Shown: positions 9,857 to 19,385 of the stretch, piece after piece
Position numbering within the stretch: the stretch's first letter is position 1
Layout of the letters: each line of letters starts with the position of its first letter
Source: an uncultured Collinsella sp.
GTDB lineage: Bacteria; Actinomycetota; Coriobacteriia; Coriobacteriales; Coriobacteriaceae
NCBI GenBank assembly: GCA_958445065.1
Contig: CAUCQW010000001.1
Span: forward strand, 142,997-206,996
DNA length: 64,000 bases
Direction: 5' to 3'
The notes under the pieces: model-generated
The model's database searches: none
The model's input: only the letters and a program-made list of their open reading frames with translations
What the model was told of the DNA's origin: nothing
Program-made: the position numbers and the translations under genes

Positions 9857-11101
9857 CTATCTCTTTTCCCCGAACCATTGTTGCGTCTGTTTCCCCAAAA
9901 CAGAAGACTGATAAATAAGGCAAATGGCATTGGATATAAGCGCCGATACAGTAGGGCCATTTAAGCCAAACAGCATTTGCGCAGGAGCCATAACAGCGGC
10001 AGCACTAATTAAGGACAGCATGCTGCCAACAAATACCCCTCGGTAATTATCAAGAGAAACCAACAAATCGTTGACAAACCAAGCGATGCCAGTCAAAAAG
10101 GCACAAGCCAACATAGGCTGAAGGAGATCGGTATGTTTAGCTATTCCAGCGCCATAAAACAGTGACAGCAATAATTTACCGAAAAAGAAAAGGGCAACTG
10201 AAGATATGACACCGACAAAAAAGATGCCAGCAAGTATTTTACCTATGAGCGAAAAAAAGGACTTTTCTCTAGAATGGTAACGCTCTACTAGATAACCTAA
10301 TAAAGGATTATAAATATAGGTCGCACCCATTTGGATAATTGCCACAGGTGCAGCAACTGATGCATAAATACCCAGAGCAGAATCTCCGAATGAATAAGAT
10401 AAATACTGCCTGGGAATATTCGGCGCCGCAGAAGCAGCAATGCCGCCCAGAACGATGGGCAAACAGCTACATAGGAAGGCTCTGACCTTCGCTCGGCTAA
10501 TTCCAAGCTTGATTGCAGAAATCCGATTTGATCTTGGATAATCGTAAATAACTCCGATGCCTATTGTCACTACCGTCATAAGCAACAGTGCACCTTCGAG
10601 GCTATTAAAAAATCCAAAGACAAGAATGAATGAAAGGAGAGAGCCGATGCCCTGCATTATGAGGGATTTCCCAATATAGTCCATCCTATGACCAACCTGA
10701 TCATTAGCATGCATGACATCAATGACTAAGCCAGCGGTTTTATAGAGAGCATACAGAAGAATAGCGGGCACCGTACCAATACGACACGTTGCAATGGAAT
10801 AGACGGCTAACATTGCAAACGCTATAAAAGTAGTAAAGAAACGAAAAGTCAGGTATTCACCAGCAGAGTTTTTCCTTTCAACATCTGCAATTTGCACCGT
10901 GTACATCCTGTATTGGGCTAATTGAGAAAACATGTTGAAAATAGACATAGCCAGCGAATAAATGCCTGCAGCACTATATCCATCAGACAGCCGAACGACC
11001 AAAATGGTGATAAGCCACTGACAGCCTAAATTAGTCAACGAACCGACGGTATTCCAGAACATATTATGTTTAATCGAAAGAGTCTTCTCTGTGGCCTTCA
11101 C
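9857..11101 (-). CDS. Wzx-like polysaccharide flippase
   Basis: The product is 414 residues, strongly hydrophobic throughout, with about twelve to fourteen predicted membrane helices. It opens with a short cytoplasmic segment and NMFWNTVGSLTNLGCQWLIT, the usual first helix of the MATE/MOP oligosaccharide flippases. It would move undecaprenyl-diphosphate-linked repeat units across the cytoplasmic membrane. The start is a GTG at 11101 with AAGGG about 12 nt upstream. It is closely packed with licD downstream and a GT2 gene upstream, so these act in one Wzx-type pathway. No dedicated polymerase gene was recognised nearby. Confidence 0.82.
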   Translation of the reverse strand: MKATEKTLSIKHNMFWNTVGSLTNLGCQWLITILVVRLSDGYSAAGIYSLAMSIFNMFSQLAQYRMYTVQIADVERKNSAGEYLTFRFFTTFIAFAMLAVYSIATCRIGTVPAILLYALYKTAGLVIDVMHANDQVGHRMDYIGKSLIMQGIGSLLSFILVFGFFNSLEGALLLMTVVTIGIGVIYDYPRSNRISAIKLGISRAKVRAFLCSCLPIVLGGIAASAAPNIPRQYLSYSFGDSALGIYASVAAPVAIIQMGATYIYNPLLGYLVERYHSREKSFFSLIGKILAGIFFVGVISSVALFFFGKLLLSLFYGAGIAKHTDLLQPMLACAFLTGIAWFVNDLLVSLDNYRGVFVGSMLSLISAAAVMAPAQMLFGLNGPTVSALISNAICLIYQSSVLGKQTQQWFGEKR

Positions 11102-11145
11102 AAATATAAGCGCCCTTCTAAACCTGTCGAAATGAGGATACGGAG

Positions 11146-12081
11146 CTATCTCGCAGCTTTAAGTTCTTTTAAAATCAAAATAAACAGCCAATTCGGCATA
11201 AGACGTATAATGATATCTGCTTTAGCGATAGACGGGCAAGCTCGTCGGTATTTAAGTAAACCAATTATGGAGCGCCGCTCCCTTGCTTCAGCGAACCCCA
11301 ATATTTCCTTTAGATGCGGTGAATCGGGAAATCTATCGGCAAATCGCCTAGCAGTATCAACCCTGTTTTTAACTCTTGTCGAATACCAATCATCTTTTGA
11401 AGAAACACCTGCAAGGAATCCAGTTTCGTTACCACCATGTCGACGATACTTAACCAAAGGAGTCATAGTAAAGCTGCACTTCCCCAGTTCACTGCAACCC
11501 AATGTCAACCACAAGTCATGTGCAGTCGATTCCGGAAAGGGAATCATCGACTTCGCCGCACTCGCATCTAACATGAGAGCCATACCAATGCCGTAACATA
11601 CGCTTGCGGCCTGTACAGTAATATCCTCTCCAGAGCACCAATTTACTTCCGGCGAATTAGGATGAGCTTTCCTATAACTCTTTACCAGAATATTTCCGTT
11701 TTCGTCAATTACCGATCTATCACAAACATCTAGAATTGAGCCTTCTTCAAGCATATGGTTGAGCGAAACTTCAACTCTATTAGGCTCCCAAATATCATCC
11801 TGATCGCAAAGTACTACGTAATCCCCTTCCGCCAAGGAGAGCAGCGCCTCGAACGATTTGACATAACCGAGATTATTATCACCGTGATAATACCGATAGG
11901 CGTTTTTCGTTATATGCGCTTGGATAAACCGCTCTAATGAATCCGATTCAGGGCAGTCATTTCTAACTAGAAGCGTAAGCGGAAACGTTTGTTTATCTAT
12001 CGAATCAAGTTGTTCCGCGAAAAACTTAAGATCGGGTTTATAAGCTGAGAGAAGTACGCATACGCCAATATCATTTCCCAT
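11146..12081 (-). CDS. GT2 rhamnosyltransferase-like glycosyltransferase
   Basis: The product is about 311 residues from the ATG at 12081, which has GGA seven bases upstream; an ATG at 12111 would add ten residues. The GT-A fold shows IGVCVLLSAYKPDLKFF, LLVRNDCPES, the acidic motif VVLCDQDDIWEPN and the AHDLWLTLGC block. This pattern is typical of GT2 rhamnosyltransferases and the alpha-L-Rha transferases of streptococcal glycan loci. It is the first gene of a minus-strand run continuing into the flippase, LicD and GT4 genes. Donor specificity is an inference from family resemblance and the presence of rfbA. Confidence 0.83.
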   Translation of the reverse strand: MGNDIGVCVLLSAYKPDLKFFAEQLDSIDKQTFPLTLLVRNDCPESDSLERFIQAHITKNAYRYYHGDNNLGYVKSFEALLSLAEGDYVVLCDQDDIWEPNRVEVSLNHMLEEGSILDVCDRSVIDENGNILVKSYRKAHPNSPEVNWCSGEDITVQAASVCYGIGMALMLDASAAKSMIPFPESTAHDLWLTLGCSELGKCSFTMTPLVKYRRHGGNETGFLAGVSSKDDWYSTRVKNRVDTARRFADRFPDSPHLKEILGFAEARERRSIIGLLKYRRACPSIAKADIIIRLMPNWLFILILKELKAAR

Positions 12082-12201
12082 TTCTATTTCCAAAAATCCT
12101 CCCAAATTCATTGCTTAAAGATTATCAAAGCACCCTCAGTTAAAAGAAACTCTTTTAAAAATAGAGTATTTATCCCTGTCTCTTAAAACGAGTGCCTAAT
12201 A

Positions 12202-14271
12202 TCAATAAGTAACAACCTTTGTTCCATAAGGAATGTTATCGTAAATCCATTTTGCATTCTGAATCTCAAGGCGTACGCATCCAGCAGAGGATGGAACGCC
12301 CATCGTGGGATCCATCACGCGGTTGCTGTTGACGTAGTAGGGTGAGGAATGGAATAAGTAATCACCATAGAACTGCGTGTAGTAATAGCAAGTATATCCA
12401 TGCCCAAAGGAGTATCCCTTACCGTAGACTTGATACTCCCCTATCACCGTAGGCGTGCTAGCTTTTCCCGTCGAACATACATATCGACGGTTTAAGGACC
12501 AGTTATTCCAGGATCCAGTGTAAATACTCGTAACGCAACGTGATGTATCGACAAGTATCAGCCAATTTGTATTGCTTGAATAACTTTGAGCCTTAGCATC
12601 CATATAGTCTGACACCCACGCGCCGTTGGCCATGAAGTAATTCCAGGATCCGTCCACAACGCGCCAGCCAGTAGCCATGGCGCCACTAGCGTCAAGCCAA
12701 TACCAGGTACCCCCCAGGTTAAGCCACCCTGTTTGCATATAACCAGACGAATTCAAGTAATACCAAGATCCGTTAACGGAAACCCAGCCGGTTTTCATAA
12801 CGTAGGTAGATGGGTCCAAATAGAACCAGGAGCCATCCTTGTACAGCCAGCCAGATCGTGCATAGCCAGCGGTCTCATCAAAGAAGTACCATTTTCCGTT
12901 AACGTTCTTCCATCCAGCGCAGGGGGAGCCATCGGTTGGATCAGCATAGAACTTGCACCCTCCAAGCGTCACAAACCCGTAAGCTTCGGCTAATTCACCA
13001 TCACCGTTTGTTGTAAATAGCTTTCCACTACGCAACGCTCCACACAATGAGCAATCAGAACCAGCAAAAGCCTTAGACGGCTCATCCTGGACCGAGCCCT
13101 GGACATCTACCCATTCACGACAAGCAACAGCGCCTGAAGCTTTTGCATAATAGCTTTTCCCATTTACAGAAAAATGACCTAGCAGCATTTTACCGTCGGC
13201 GGCAGGATCGAGATAATAGTATTGGCTATTGTCCTTCAGCCATCCCGCCTTTACAATGCCCGACGCATGAGAAGGCTCAGCGTAATACCGGTCTCCATCG
13301 CTCATAAACCAGCCGAGTGACAGCGCTCCCGTTGAAGAAAAATGATATTGATTGGATCCGATGACAAAAAAGCCGGTAGCCATTCTATTGTCATTTGCGA
13401 CATCGAGCCAATACCAAACGCCATTCACCAAACGCCAGCCCGATGCAAGTGCGCCGGAACCGTCAGCGTAATACCAGTCCGTCCCATCAAACGCCCAACC
13501 AACAGCCATTGCGCCGGAATCCGATAAATAGTAACGAGACGAACCGACAGAAACGATTCCTCTAGACATAACACCATCATTGGCGGGATCAAGCCAATAC
13601 CAGTTATTGCCAGTTTGAAGCCAGCCGGTTAAGACTTCACCATTGCTACCCCAATACCATAAACCGTTATCAAGGCACCATCCATTAATCAGTCCATAGG
13701 TTCCAAGAAGATAAGGGTGCCCATCAATAACACGTCGACCAGTAGCCATAGAACAACTGTTAAGGGAGTCAAACCAGTACCATTGGTCTCCAATAAACTG
13801 CCAGCCACTTGCCAAAGCGCCTGACGGACCCGCGTAATACCACTTATTTTCAGTAAAAATCCAGCCGCAGCTCATTGCGCCGTCACGAGCGGGGTCCAAG
13901 TAGTACAGCGAGTCGTCAATATTCTGCATTCCGGTCAAACGACAGCCATCTAGATAGTAATACCAGGACAAACCGTTCCATTGCCATCCAGATAGTTGTT
14001 CTGCAGTCGACGGGTCATGGCTTTCGACAACCTGTAGGCTCGAATCTTCCGTTGTTTTGCCGGCACAATCGCTGGAGTCTTGAGAGCAACCGCCACCGAC
14101 CAATGCTCCCGGCCCTCCTGTCGAGTCGCGCTCTACGACACCGTTATCCGCCCCCTCTTCCACGGCATAAGCAGTGCAAGAAAATGCGGGGGCTGTAACT
14201 GAGAGTAAGGCGGAAAATAGCATCAAGCCAATTACTCGCCAGCAAATTCGATGATCAATCCGAGCATTCAT
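12202..14271 (-). CDS. Secreted choline-binding-type repeat protein with C-terminal L,D-transpeptidase (YkuD) domain
   Basis: The product is 689 residues. A signal peptide (about 1-37, hydrophobic core VIGLMLFSALLSVTAPAFS) is followed by some twenty aromatic repeats of the cell-wall-binding type (for example SGWQFIGDQWYWFDS), running to about residue 560. The C-terminus is a YkuD domain with the catalytic His block DYLFHSSPYY and the Cys motif PSSAGCVRLE. YkuD enzymes make or remodel 3-3 peptide crosslinks or attach proteins to peptidoglycan outside the membrane. The start has GGGGG seven bases upstream. It is a neighbour of four more repeat proteins and a lic locus, so the repeats probably dock on phosphocholine. 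Glucan binding is the alternative. Confidence 0.9.
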   Translation of the reverse strand: MNARIDHRICWRVIGLMLFSALLSVTAPAFSCTAYAVEEGADNGVVERDSTGGPGALVGGGCSQDSSDCAGKTTEDSSLQVVESHDPSTAEQLSGWQWNGLSWYYYLDGCRLTGMQNIDDSLYYLDPARDGAMSCGWIFTENKWYYAGPSGALASGWQFIGDQWYWFDSLNSCSMATGRRVIDGHPYLLGTYGLINGWCLDNGLWYWGSNGEVLTGWLQTGNNWYWLDPANDGVMSRGIVSVGSSRYYLSDSGAMAVGWAFDGTDWYYADGSGALASGWRLVNGVWYWLDVANDNRMATGFFVIGSNQYHFSSTGALSLGWFMSDGDRYYAEPSHASGIVKAGWLKDNSQYYYLDPAADGKMLLGHFSVNGKSYYAKASGAVACREWVDVQGSVQDEPSKAFAGSDCSLCGALRSGKLFTTNGDGELAEAYGFVTLGGCKFYADPTDGSPCAGWKNVNGKWYFFDETAGYARSGWLYKDGSWFYLDPSTYVMKTGWVSVNGSWYYLNSSGYMQTGWLNLGGTWYWLDASGAMATGWRVVDGSWNYFMANGAWVSDYMDAKAQSYSSNTNWLILVDTSRCVTSIYTGSWNNWSLNRRYVCSTGKASTPTVIGEYQVYGKGYSFGHGYTCYYYTQFYGDYLFHSSPYYVNSNRVMDPTMGVPSSAGCVRLEIQNAKWIYDNIPYGTKVVTY

Positions 14272-14313
14272 TTCAGGCCCCCAACCGGTACCGACTGTCT
14301 TGCAGGGAATCTA

Positions 14314-16485
14314 TTAAATAAACGGACGAGCTGCGCCGATTACATTTCCCCTTGCGCTAATAGGATGAATTCCGACACCTTGATGAGGCCAGGAATCAAT
14401 CATCAAACCGCCGCCAAGTGCAATTGCAATATGACCGCGGTAATAAATCACATCGCCGCGTTGAATCGAGCTCGTGCTCACGGGCATAAAGATATTGCTT
14501 CGATACCAATTCATGGAATTATAGGTTTGGCTTGGATCCCAGCGATGGTTATAAGGGTTGTAAACACCCATATCCATGCCAGTAGCATAAAGGCACTGCA
14601 AGACAAAACCAGAGCAATCAACAGCTCCACCGGGAGCGGTAGACCAAGGCTCAATATATTGCGTACCAATATACTCATAGGCGCGCTGGATAAAGGCGTT
14701 CACGCAATCTTCCCGCGTTGCTTCGACAGAAATGCGAGAAGGGGTCACATAGGTAAAGTATCCGGTGCAATAGCTAGGCAGCCGAACAGTCCAAGAACTG
14801 ACCTGAGGATACTGGGATGGATTTTGCCAGCCAACTTTGTCGCACTGTCCATCACTCCAGAAAACTCGACGAACGCCATCGATGGTCCTTGCGCCCGTTG
14901 CCATAGCGCCGCTGCCGTCTAACCAATACCACTTACCCGAATCTTTAAGCCAGCCAACATGCATGCTTCCATTGGGCTCAAGGTAATACCATGTTCCATT
15001 CAGGCATTTCCAACCAGTTGCCATTTTTCCGTCAGCGTTTAGGTAATACCATGCACCGCCAGTAAAAACCCATCCGGTCTTCATCACGCCAGAATCGGCA
15101 CCAAGCCAATACCAATCGCCGTCAATCTGCAGCCATCCAAGATGAATGGCACCCGTTCCGGGCTCAGCGTAAAACCTAAGATTTGCGACATTAACCCAGC
15201 CGGACGCAACCTGCCAACCATCAGCTCCAGCGGTTTTTAGGATAGTGCCGTTTTCGCGAATCACATCCTTGCAAAGATATCCATTATCATTAGCGTATCT
15301 TTGAACGCCGTCATTAACGGTAACCCAGCTTGAAACCACAAGCCTACCGCTCTGGTTTGCAAAACAATCGTTGCCGCCCACCTCAAATAAGCCCGTTTTC
15401 ATGAGATGGCTAACAGGGTCCAGGTAATACCAGCTCGTGCCCTCTTTATACCAGCCAGAAATAAGTGCACCAGATTGGGAGGCGAAATACCAGCCGTCCT
15501 CGACCTGAGCCCAACCAACAGCCATAGCCCCGTTAGGCTTTAAATAATAAGCTGCATTGCCAAGGTCTAAATACCCAACGGACATCTTACCATCGGAGGC
15601 TGGGTCGAGATAATACCAAGCGCCGTTAAAGAGTTTCCAGCCAGTGGCCGCAATACCGTTAGAGCAGTAATACCAATCTGCTCCGTCTTTGTACCATCCA
15701 TTTGCGAGGCCATAGTCACCAAAAATGTAGGTTCTTCCATCAATCTTTTGACGACCCTTAAACATGATGAACGTCTGTGGGTCAAAATAATAGCGAGCCC
15801 CACCTATCGTTTGCCATGACGAAGCAAGGGCACCCGATGAATAAGCCCAGTACCAATTCCCATCAACGAGAATCCAGCCGGTTTTCATAGCACCAGTGGC
15901 ATCTAAATAGTATTTCCCGCTCCCGAGGTCGACAAAACCAACCTGCATTATATGGGTGACAGGATCCAGGTAATACCATGTGCCGTCTTGATAAAACCAA
16001 TCAGCAGCTAAATCGCCTCGAGCATTGGCATAAAACCAATTTCCATCTGAGTTACGTAGCCAGCAGTTCTGATATAGCGCGCCAAAAGGCGTTGCGGCAT
16101 TGCCGTCATTCGCATAAAACGAAGCAGTCGATCCGCCAGCATCGGTCACATTGAAATATCCTGTCTGCATTGCACCATCATTGGCTGGATCAAGCCAATA
16201 CCAATAGCCCCCGCTTTGCAGCCAGCCAGTTTGGTGTTTACCGTTTTTTCCGTAATACCAAACTCCAGACGACTCGTCTCGTTGCCAGCCATCTTTTATG
16301 ACGGAAAAATTATCAGGTTGCAAATCATCGGAAACCACAGAAGAAAAATCCGCTTTTGACTCAATACTCTGAGCCTCAACGGAATCCTGTGCAAACGCGA
16401 CATTCGCACTCAGGGGCAAGCAGCAAGCAGTGATTAATGACGCAGCAGCACAAACAAGCGTGGCCTTCTTTTCGAATCGATACAT
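14314..16485 (-). CDS. Secreted choline-binding-type repeat protein with C-terminal NlpC/P60 peptidase
   Basis: The product is 723 residues, starting after a strong GGGAGGG signal. A signal peptide covers about residues 1-32, repeats run from about 66 to 545 (for example TGWLQSGGYWYWLDPAND), and an NlpC/P60 domain ends the protein. The catalytic Cys is in VDCSGFVLQ (near residue 624) and the His in YYRGHIAIAL (near 685). NlpC/P60 enzymes cut the gamma-D-Glu to diamino-acid bond of peptidoglycan stem peptides. The gene diverges from the licC-licA fusion gene. They share a 165-bp intergenic region rich in palindromes, so joint regulation is likely. The DNA is AT-richer than the repeats of the GH25 and C39 genes. 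Confidence 0.92.
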   Translation of the reverse strand: MYRFEKKATLVCAAASLITACCLPLSANVAFAQDSVEAQSIESKADFSSVVSDDLQPDNFSVIKDGWQRDESSGVWYYGKNGKHQTGWLQSGGYWYWLDPANDGAMQTGYFNVTDAGGSTASFYANDGNAATPFGALYQNCWLRNSDGNWFYANARGDLAADWFYQDGTWYYLDPVTHIMQVGFVDLGSGKYYLDATGAMKTGWILVDGNWYWAYSSGALASSWQTIGGARYYFDPQTFIMFKGRQKIDGRTYIFGDYGLANGWYKDGADWYYCSNGIAATGWKLFNGAWYYLDPASDGKMSVGYLDLGNAAYYLKPNGAMAVGWAQVEDGWYFASQSGALISGWYKEGTSWYYLDPVSHLMKTGLFEVGGNDCFANQSGRLVVSSWVTVNDGVQRYANDNGYLCKDVIRENGTILKTAGADGWQVASGWVNVANLRFYAEPGTGAIHLGWLQIDGDWYWLGADSGVMKTGWVFTGGAWYYLNADGKMATGWKCLNGTWYYLEPNGSMHVGWLKDSGKWYWLDGSGAMATGARTIDGVRRVFWSDGQCDKVGWQNPSQYPQVSSWTVRLPSYCTGYFTYVTPSRISVEATREDCVNAFIQRAYEYIGTQYIEPWSTAPGGAVDCSGFVLQCLYATGMDMGVYNPYNHRWDPSQTYNSMNWYRSNIFMPVSTSSIQRGDVIYYRGHIAIALGGGLMIDSWPHQGVGIHPISARGNVIGAARPFI

Positions 16486-16541
16486 AAGCGACCCTCCCAG
16501 ATATCCTATTTAGTTATTTTAATCCACCTTTCGAGATTGAT

Positions 16542-16602
16542 TTTCGCTACTTTCTGTTCAATCTATGTAGCGAAATACAATTGATTGAACATATCGTTCA
16601 AT
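16542..16602. promoter_or_regulatory. Nested palindromic operator candidate between a repeat-protein gene and licCA
   Basis: TTTCGCTAC (16542-16550) is the perfect inverse of GTAGCGAAA (16567-16575). A second motif occurs three times: GTTCAAT at 16556-16562, ATTGAAC at 16584-16590 and GTTCAAT at 16596-16602. The last two form a perfect palindrome with a 5-bp spacer. Such symmetry fits a dimeric winged-helix protein, and the fusion protein encoded just downstream carries such a domain at its N-terminus. Confidence 0.6.
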
Positions 16603-16613
16603 CATTCTATTCT
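16585..16613 (+). promoter_or_regulatory. Probable sigma-A-type promoter of the licCA-licB operon
   Basis: TTGAAC at 16585-16590 and TATTCT at 16608-16613 are separated by exactly 17 bp. The -35 box lies inside the ATTGAAC-N5-GTTCAAT palindrome, so a protein bound there would block polymerase. The GTG start lies about 38 nt downstream. Confidence 0.55.
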
Positions 16614-16650
16614 TTTCCTAAGCAATGAACATCTTAATTGGAGGCCTGTA

Positions 16651-18423
16651 GTGGAACTGACCAAGCGTAACTTTACAGTTCTGTACGAATACCTAAAGAA
16701 CCCATATGCCAGCCAGCGAGAAGTTGCCGAGCGCACTGGCCTTTCACTTGGATCAGTAAACGCAGCAAATAAAGAGCTCACGAATGAGGGCCTTCTCGAA
16801 TCGGACAGCCTAACCGACAACGGTTACGAAACGCTTCATCCCTATAAGGTTGAAAACGCAGTGATATTGGCTGCGGGACTTTCGAGCCGCTTTGCTCCCA
16901 TTTCGTATGAAAAGCCCAAAGGCCTTTTAAAAGTACGTGGTGAGATTCTCATTGAGCGTCAGATTAGGCAGCTGCAAGACGCGGGTATCAGCAATATCAC
17001 CGTCGTTGTCGGCTATAAAAAAGAGTATTTCTTCTATCTTGAAAGCAAGTTCGGCGTTTCGATTGTCGTCAACAACGAATACGCATCCAAAAATAACCAC
17101 GCATCGCTTATGTGCGTAAAAGAGCGACTTGGTAACACCTACATTTGCTCAAGCGATGATTACCTTCTAAGCAATCCGTTTGAGGCATATGTTTGGAAAG
17201 CATTTTATTCTGCTCAATACTCTGAAGGCGCCACCAAAGAATGGTGCATTCAAACGGGAGCAATGGATAGAATCACCAATGTTACGATTGGCGGTTCCGA
17301 TGCATGGTACATGCTCGGACATGTCTACTTTGATAAAGCCTTTTCGCTTGCGTTTAAGCAGATTCTTGAAACGGAATATAACAAGCCCGAAACAACGGAC
17401 AAGCTTTGGGAAGATCTATATATCGAGCACATCAAGGAGCTCGATATGGTTATCAAGAAGTATCCTGAGGGCGAGATCAACGAATTCGATTCTCTTGATG
17501 AGCTGCGTGCCTTTGATCCACATTTTATCGAAAACGTTGACTCCGACATTTTCGATAACATCGAGCAAGTGCTCGGCTGCTCCAAATCAGAGATTCACGA
17601 CGTTTATCCCCTTAAACAAGGTCTTACGAATCTATCGTGCCACTTTAGAACCAATGACGGAGAGTACGTTTACCGCCATCCGGGAGTCGGGACCGAACTG
17701 CTTATTAACAGAAATGGAGAAGTAGCCGCACTTAAAAAGGCCAAGGAACTCGGCCTTGACGACACGTTCATTCATGAGGACCCAAAGCGTGGTTGGAAAA
17801 TTTCGAAGTTTGTACCCAACGCAAAGCAGCCTGATCCGCATGATGCTGCCCAAATGAATCGAATGATGCAGATGTGTCGTTCGCTTCACGAGAGTGGTGC
17901 AAATGTTGAAACCGAATTTGACTTCTACCTCGAAGCGAAGCGCTACGAATCACTTCTTCTGGAAAAAGGTCCCATCGACATTCCAGGCTACAGGGAAATG
18001 TCCGCCGAAATCGATGAATTGGAGCGCTTTGTACAGGCCGATAATGCACCAAAATGCCTTTGCCACAATGACTTCTTTTACCTCAATTTCCTTATCGATG
18101 AGAACGACAAGTACTATCTCATTGACTGGGAATATGCTGGCATGAGCGATTACGCAAACGATTTTGGAACGTGCAGTGTCTGCTGCGAGCTTTCCGAAGA
18201 TGAAGTCGACCGCGCGCTTGATGCGTATTTTGGGCGCAAGGCAACAAACAACGAAGTTGCGCATAACTATGCGCACATTGCCCTTGCAGGATGGTGCTGG
18301 TACCTCTGGTCTCTTCTGAAAGAAGCCGAAGGTGACTTCGTGGGCGAGTGGCTCTATATCTACTTCAATTACGGTGCCAAATACCTTAAAAAGGCACTGG
18401 AGATCTATCGGAAAGGTGAATAA
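16651..18423 (+). CDS. licC-licA: Fusion of winged-helix DNA-binding domain, LicC-type phosphocholine cytidylyltransferase and LicA-type choline kinase
   Basis: The GTG at 16651 has GGAGG six bases upstream, so the 590-residue product starts there. Residues 1-65 are a MarR-like winged helix (NPYASQREVAERTGLSLGSV). Residues 67-300 are a nucleotidyltransferase with AAGLSSRFAP, EKPKGLLKV and CSSDDYLL, matching LicC, which makes CDP-choline from CTP and phosphocholine. Residues 310-590 are a choline/aminoglycoside-kinase fold with the catalytic loop CHNDFFYLNFL (His472-Asp474) and LIDWEYAG (Asp492), matching LicA. One polypeptide would therefore phosphorylate choline and activate it. The licB permease gene follows 2 nt later. 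The N-terminal domain and the palindromic promoter suggest self-regulation by choline supply. The domain calls are firm; the regulation is inferred. Confidence 0.9.
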   Translation: MELTKRNFTVLYEYLKNPYASQREVAERTGLSLGSVNAANKELTNEGLLESDSLTDNGYETLHPYKVENAVILAAGLSSRFAPISYEKPKGLLKVRGEILIERQIRQLQDAGISNITVVVGYKKEYFFYLESKFGVSIVVNNEYASKNNHASLMCVKERLGNTYICSSDDYLLSNPFEAYVWKAFYSAQYSEGATKEWCIQTGAMDRITNVTIGGSDAWYMLGHVYFDKAFSLAFKQILETEYNKPETTDKLWEDLYIEHIKELDMVIKKYPEGEINEFDSLDELRAFDPHFIENVDSDIFDNIEQVLGCSKSEIHDVYPLKQGLTNLSCHFRTNDGEYVYRHPGVGTELLINRNGEVAALKKAKELGLDDTFIHEDPKRGWKISKFVPNAKQPDPHDAAQMNRMMQMCRSLHESGANVETEFDFYLEAKRYESLLLEKGPIDIPGYREMSAEIDELERFVQADNAPKCLCHNDFFYLNFLIDENDKYYLIDWEYAGMSDYANDFGTCSVCCELSEDEVDRALDAYFGRKATNNEVAHNYAHIALAGWCWYLWSLLKEAEGDFVGEWLYIYFNYGAKYLKKALEIYRKGE

Positions 18424-18425
18424 CG

Positions 18426-19367
18426 ATGCAATTCGGCTTTTTTAGCGGTCTTCTTTGGGGCCTTGATACAGTGATTCTTGGAATCGGCTTGGCGCTTGCG
18501 CCCTATATTGGATCGGCGGAAGCGCTTGCATGCGCCTCCATTGCGGGATCTTTTCTCCATGATGCCTTCTGTGCAATCTGGCTCTTTGGCTACATGGGAG
18601 TTCGAGGCAGATTAAAAGACACGCTCGCTGCACTTAAAACTCGTTCTGGCAAGGTCGTCATCGCCGGCGCGCTGCTCGGTGGACCTATCGGAATGACCGG
18701 ATACGTATTGGCGATTAATAATATCGGAGCAGCCTACACGGCAATTATCTCCGCCTTCTATCCCGCAGTCGGAGCATTCCTTTCGTTCGTGCTGCTGAAG
18801 GAGAAAATGGGCAAAGGTCAGATTCTTTCCCTTCTTGTTGCCCTTTGCGGCGTAATGACGATGGGCTATCTATCGGCCGGATCAAGCGAGATTGCAAATG
18901 CCCCTCTCGGCTTACTCGGCGCGGTGCTTGCCGTTATCGGATGGGGATCCGAAGCGGTGCTGTGCGCATGGGGAATGAAAGATGATGCCGTTGATGACGA
19001 AACGGCTTTACAAATCCGCGAAACTACAAGTGCGCTTGTTTATGGAGTGCTTGTACTTCCCCTCTTCGGAGCATGGCATTTCACGCTGGGCGCAATCCCG
19101 AGCATGCCCACATTGATTATTGCACTCGCCGGGCTCGCAGGAACTGCATCCTATCTGTTCTATTACAAGGGCATTGCGGCAATCGGAGCAGCGCGTGCGA
19201 TGGCTCTGAATATCTCCTATTCGGCATGGTCGGTGGTCTTTGGCCTGATCTTGCTTGGAACAATTCCCGACGTGGCATCCGTAATCTGCTGCGTTGTAAT
19301 TGTGTGCGGAACAGTTTTGGCAGCTAGTAACTGGGACGAACTATTTGGACGTAATAGGACAGCGTAG
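18426..19367 (+). CDS. licB: LicB-like choline permease (DMT/EamA superfamily)
   Basis: The product is 313 residues with ten predicted membrane helices in two EamA halves (FGFFSGLLWGLDTVILG at the start; SYSAWSVVFGLILLG near the end). The DMT superfamily includes LicB, the choline importer of Haemophilus and Streptococcus lic operons. The ATG lies 2 nt after the licC-licA stop, with GAAAGG upstream, so the two are cotranscribed and probably coupled. It would bring choline across the cytoplasmic membrane to the kinase domain encoded by the preceding gene. The substrate is inferred mainly from the operon, since DMT proteins carry many compounds. Confidence 0.87.
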   Translation: MQFGFFSGLLWGLDTVILGIGLALAPYIGSAEALACASIAGSFLHDAFCAIWLFGYMGVRGRLKDTLAALKTRSGKVVIAGALLGGPIGMTGYVLAINNIGAAYTAIISAFYPAVGAFLSFVLLKEKMGKGQILSLLVALCGVMTMGYLSAGSSEIANAPLGLLGAVLAVIGWGSEAVLCAWGMKDDAVDDETALQIRETTSALVYGVLVLPLFGAWHFTLGAIPSMPTLIIALAGLAGTASYLFYYKGIAAIGAARAMALNISYSAWSVVFGLILLGTIPDVASVICCVVIVCGTVLAASNWDELFGRNRTA

Positions 19368-19385
19368 CTTGATTAAAAATGTAGT

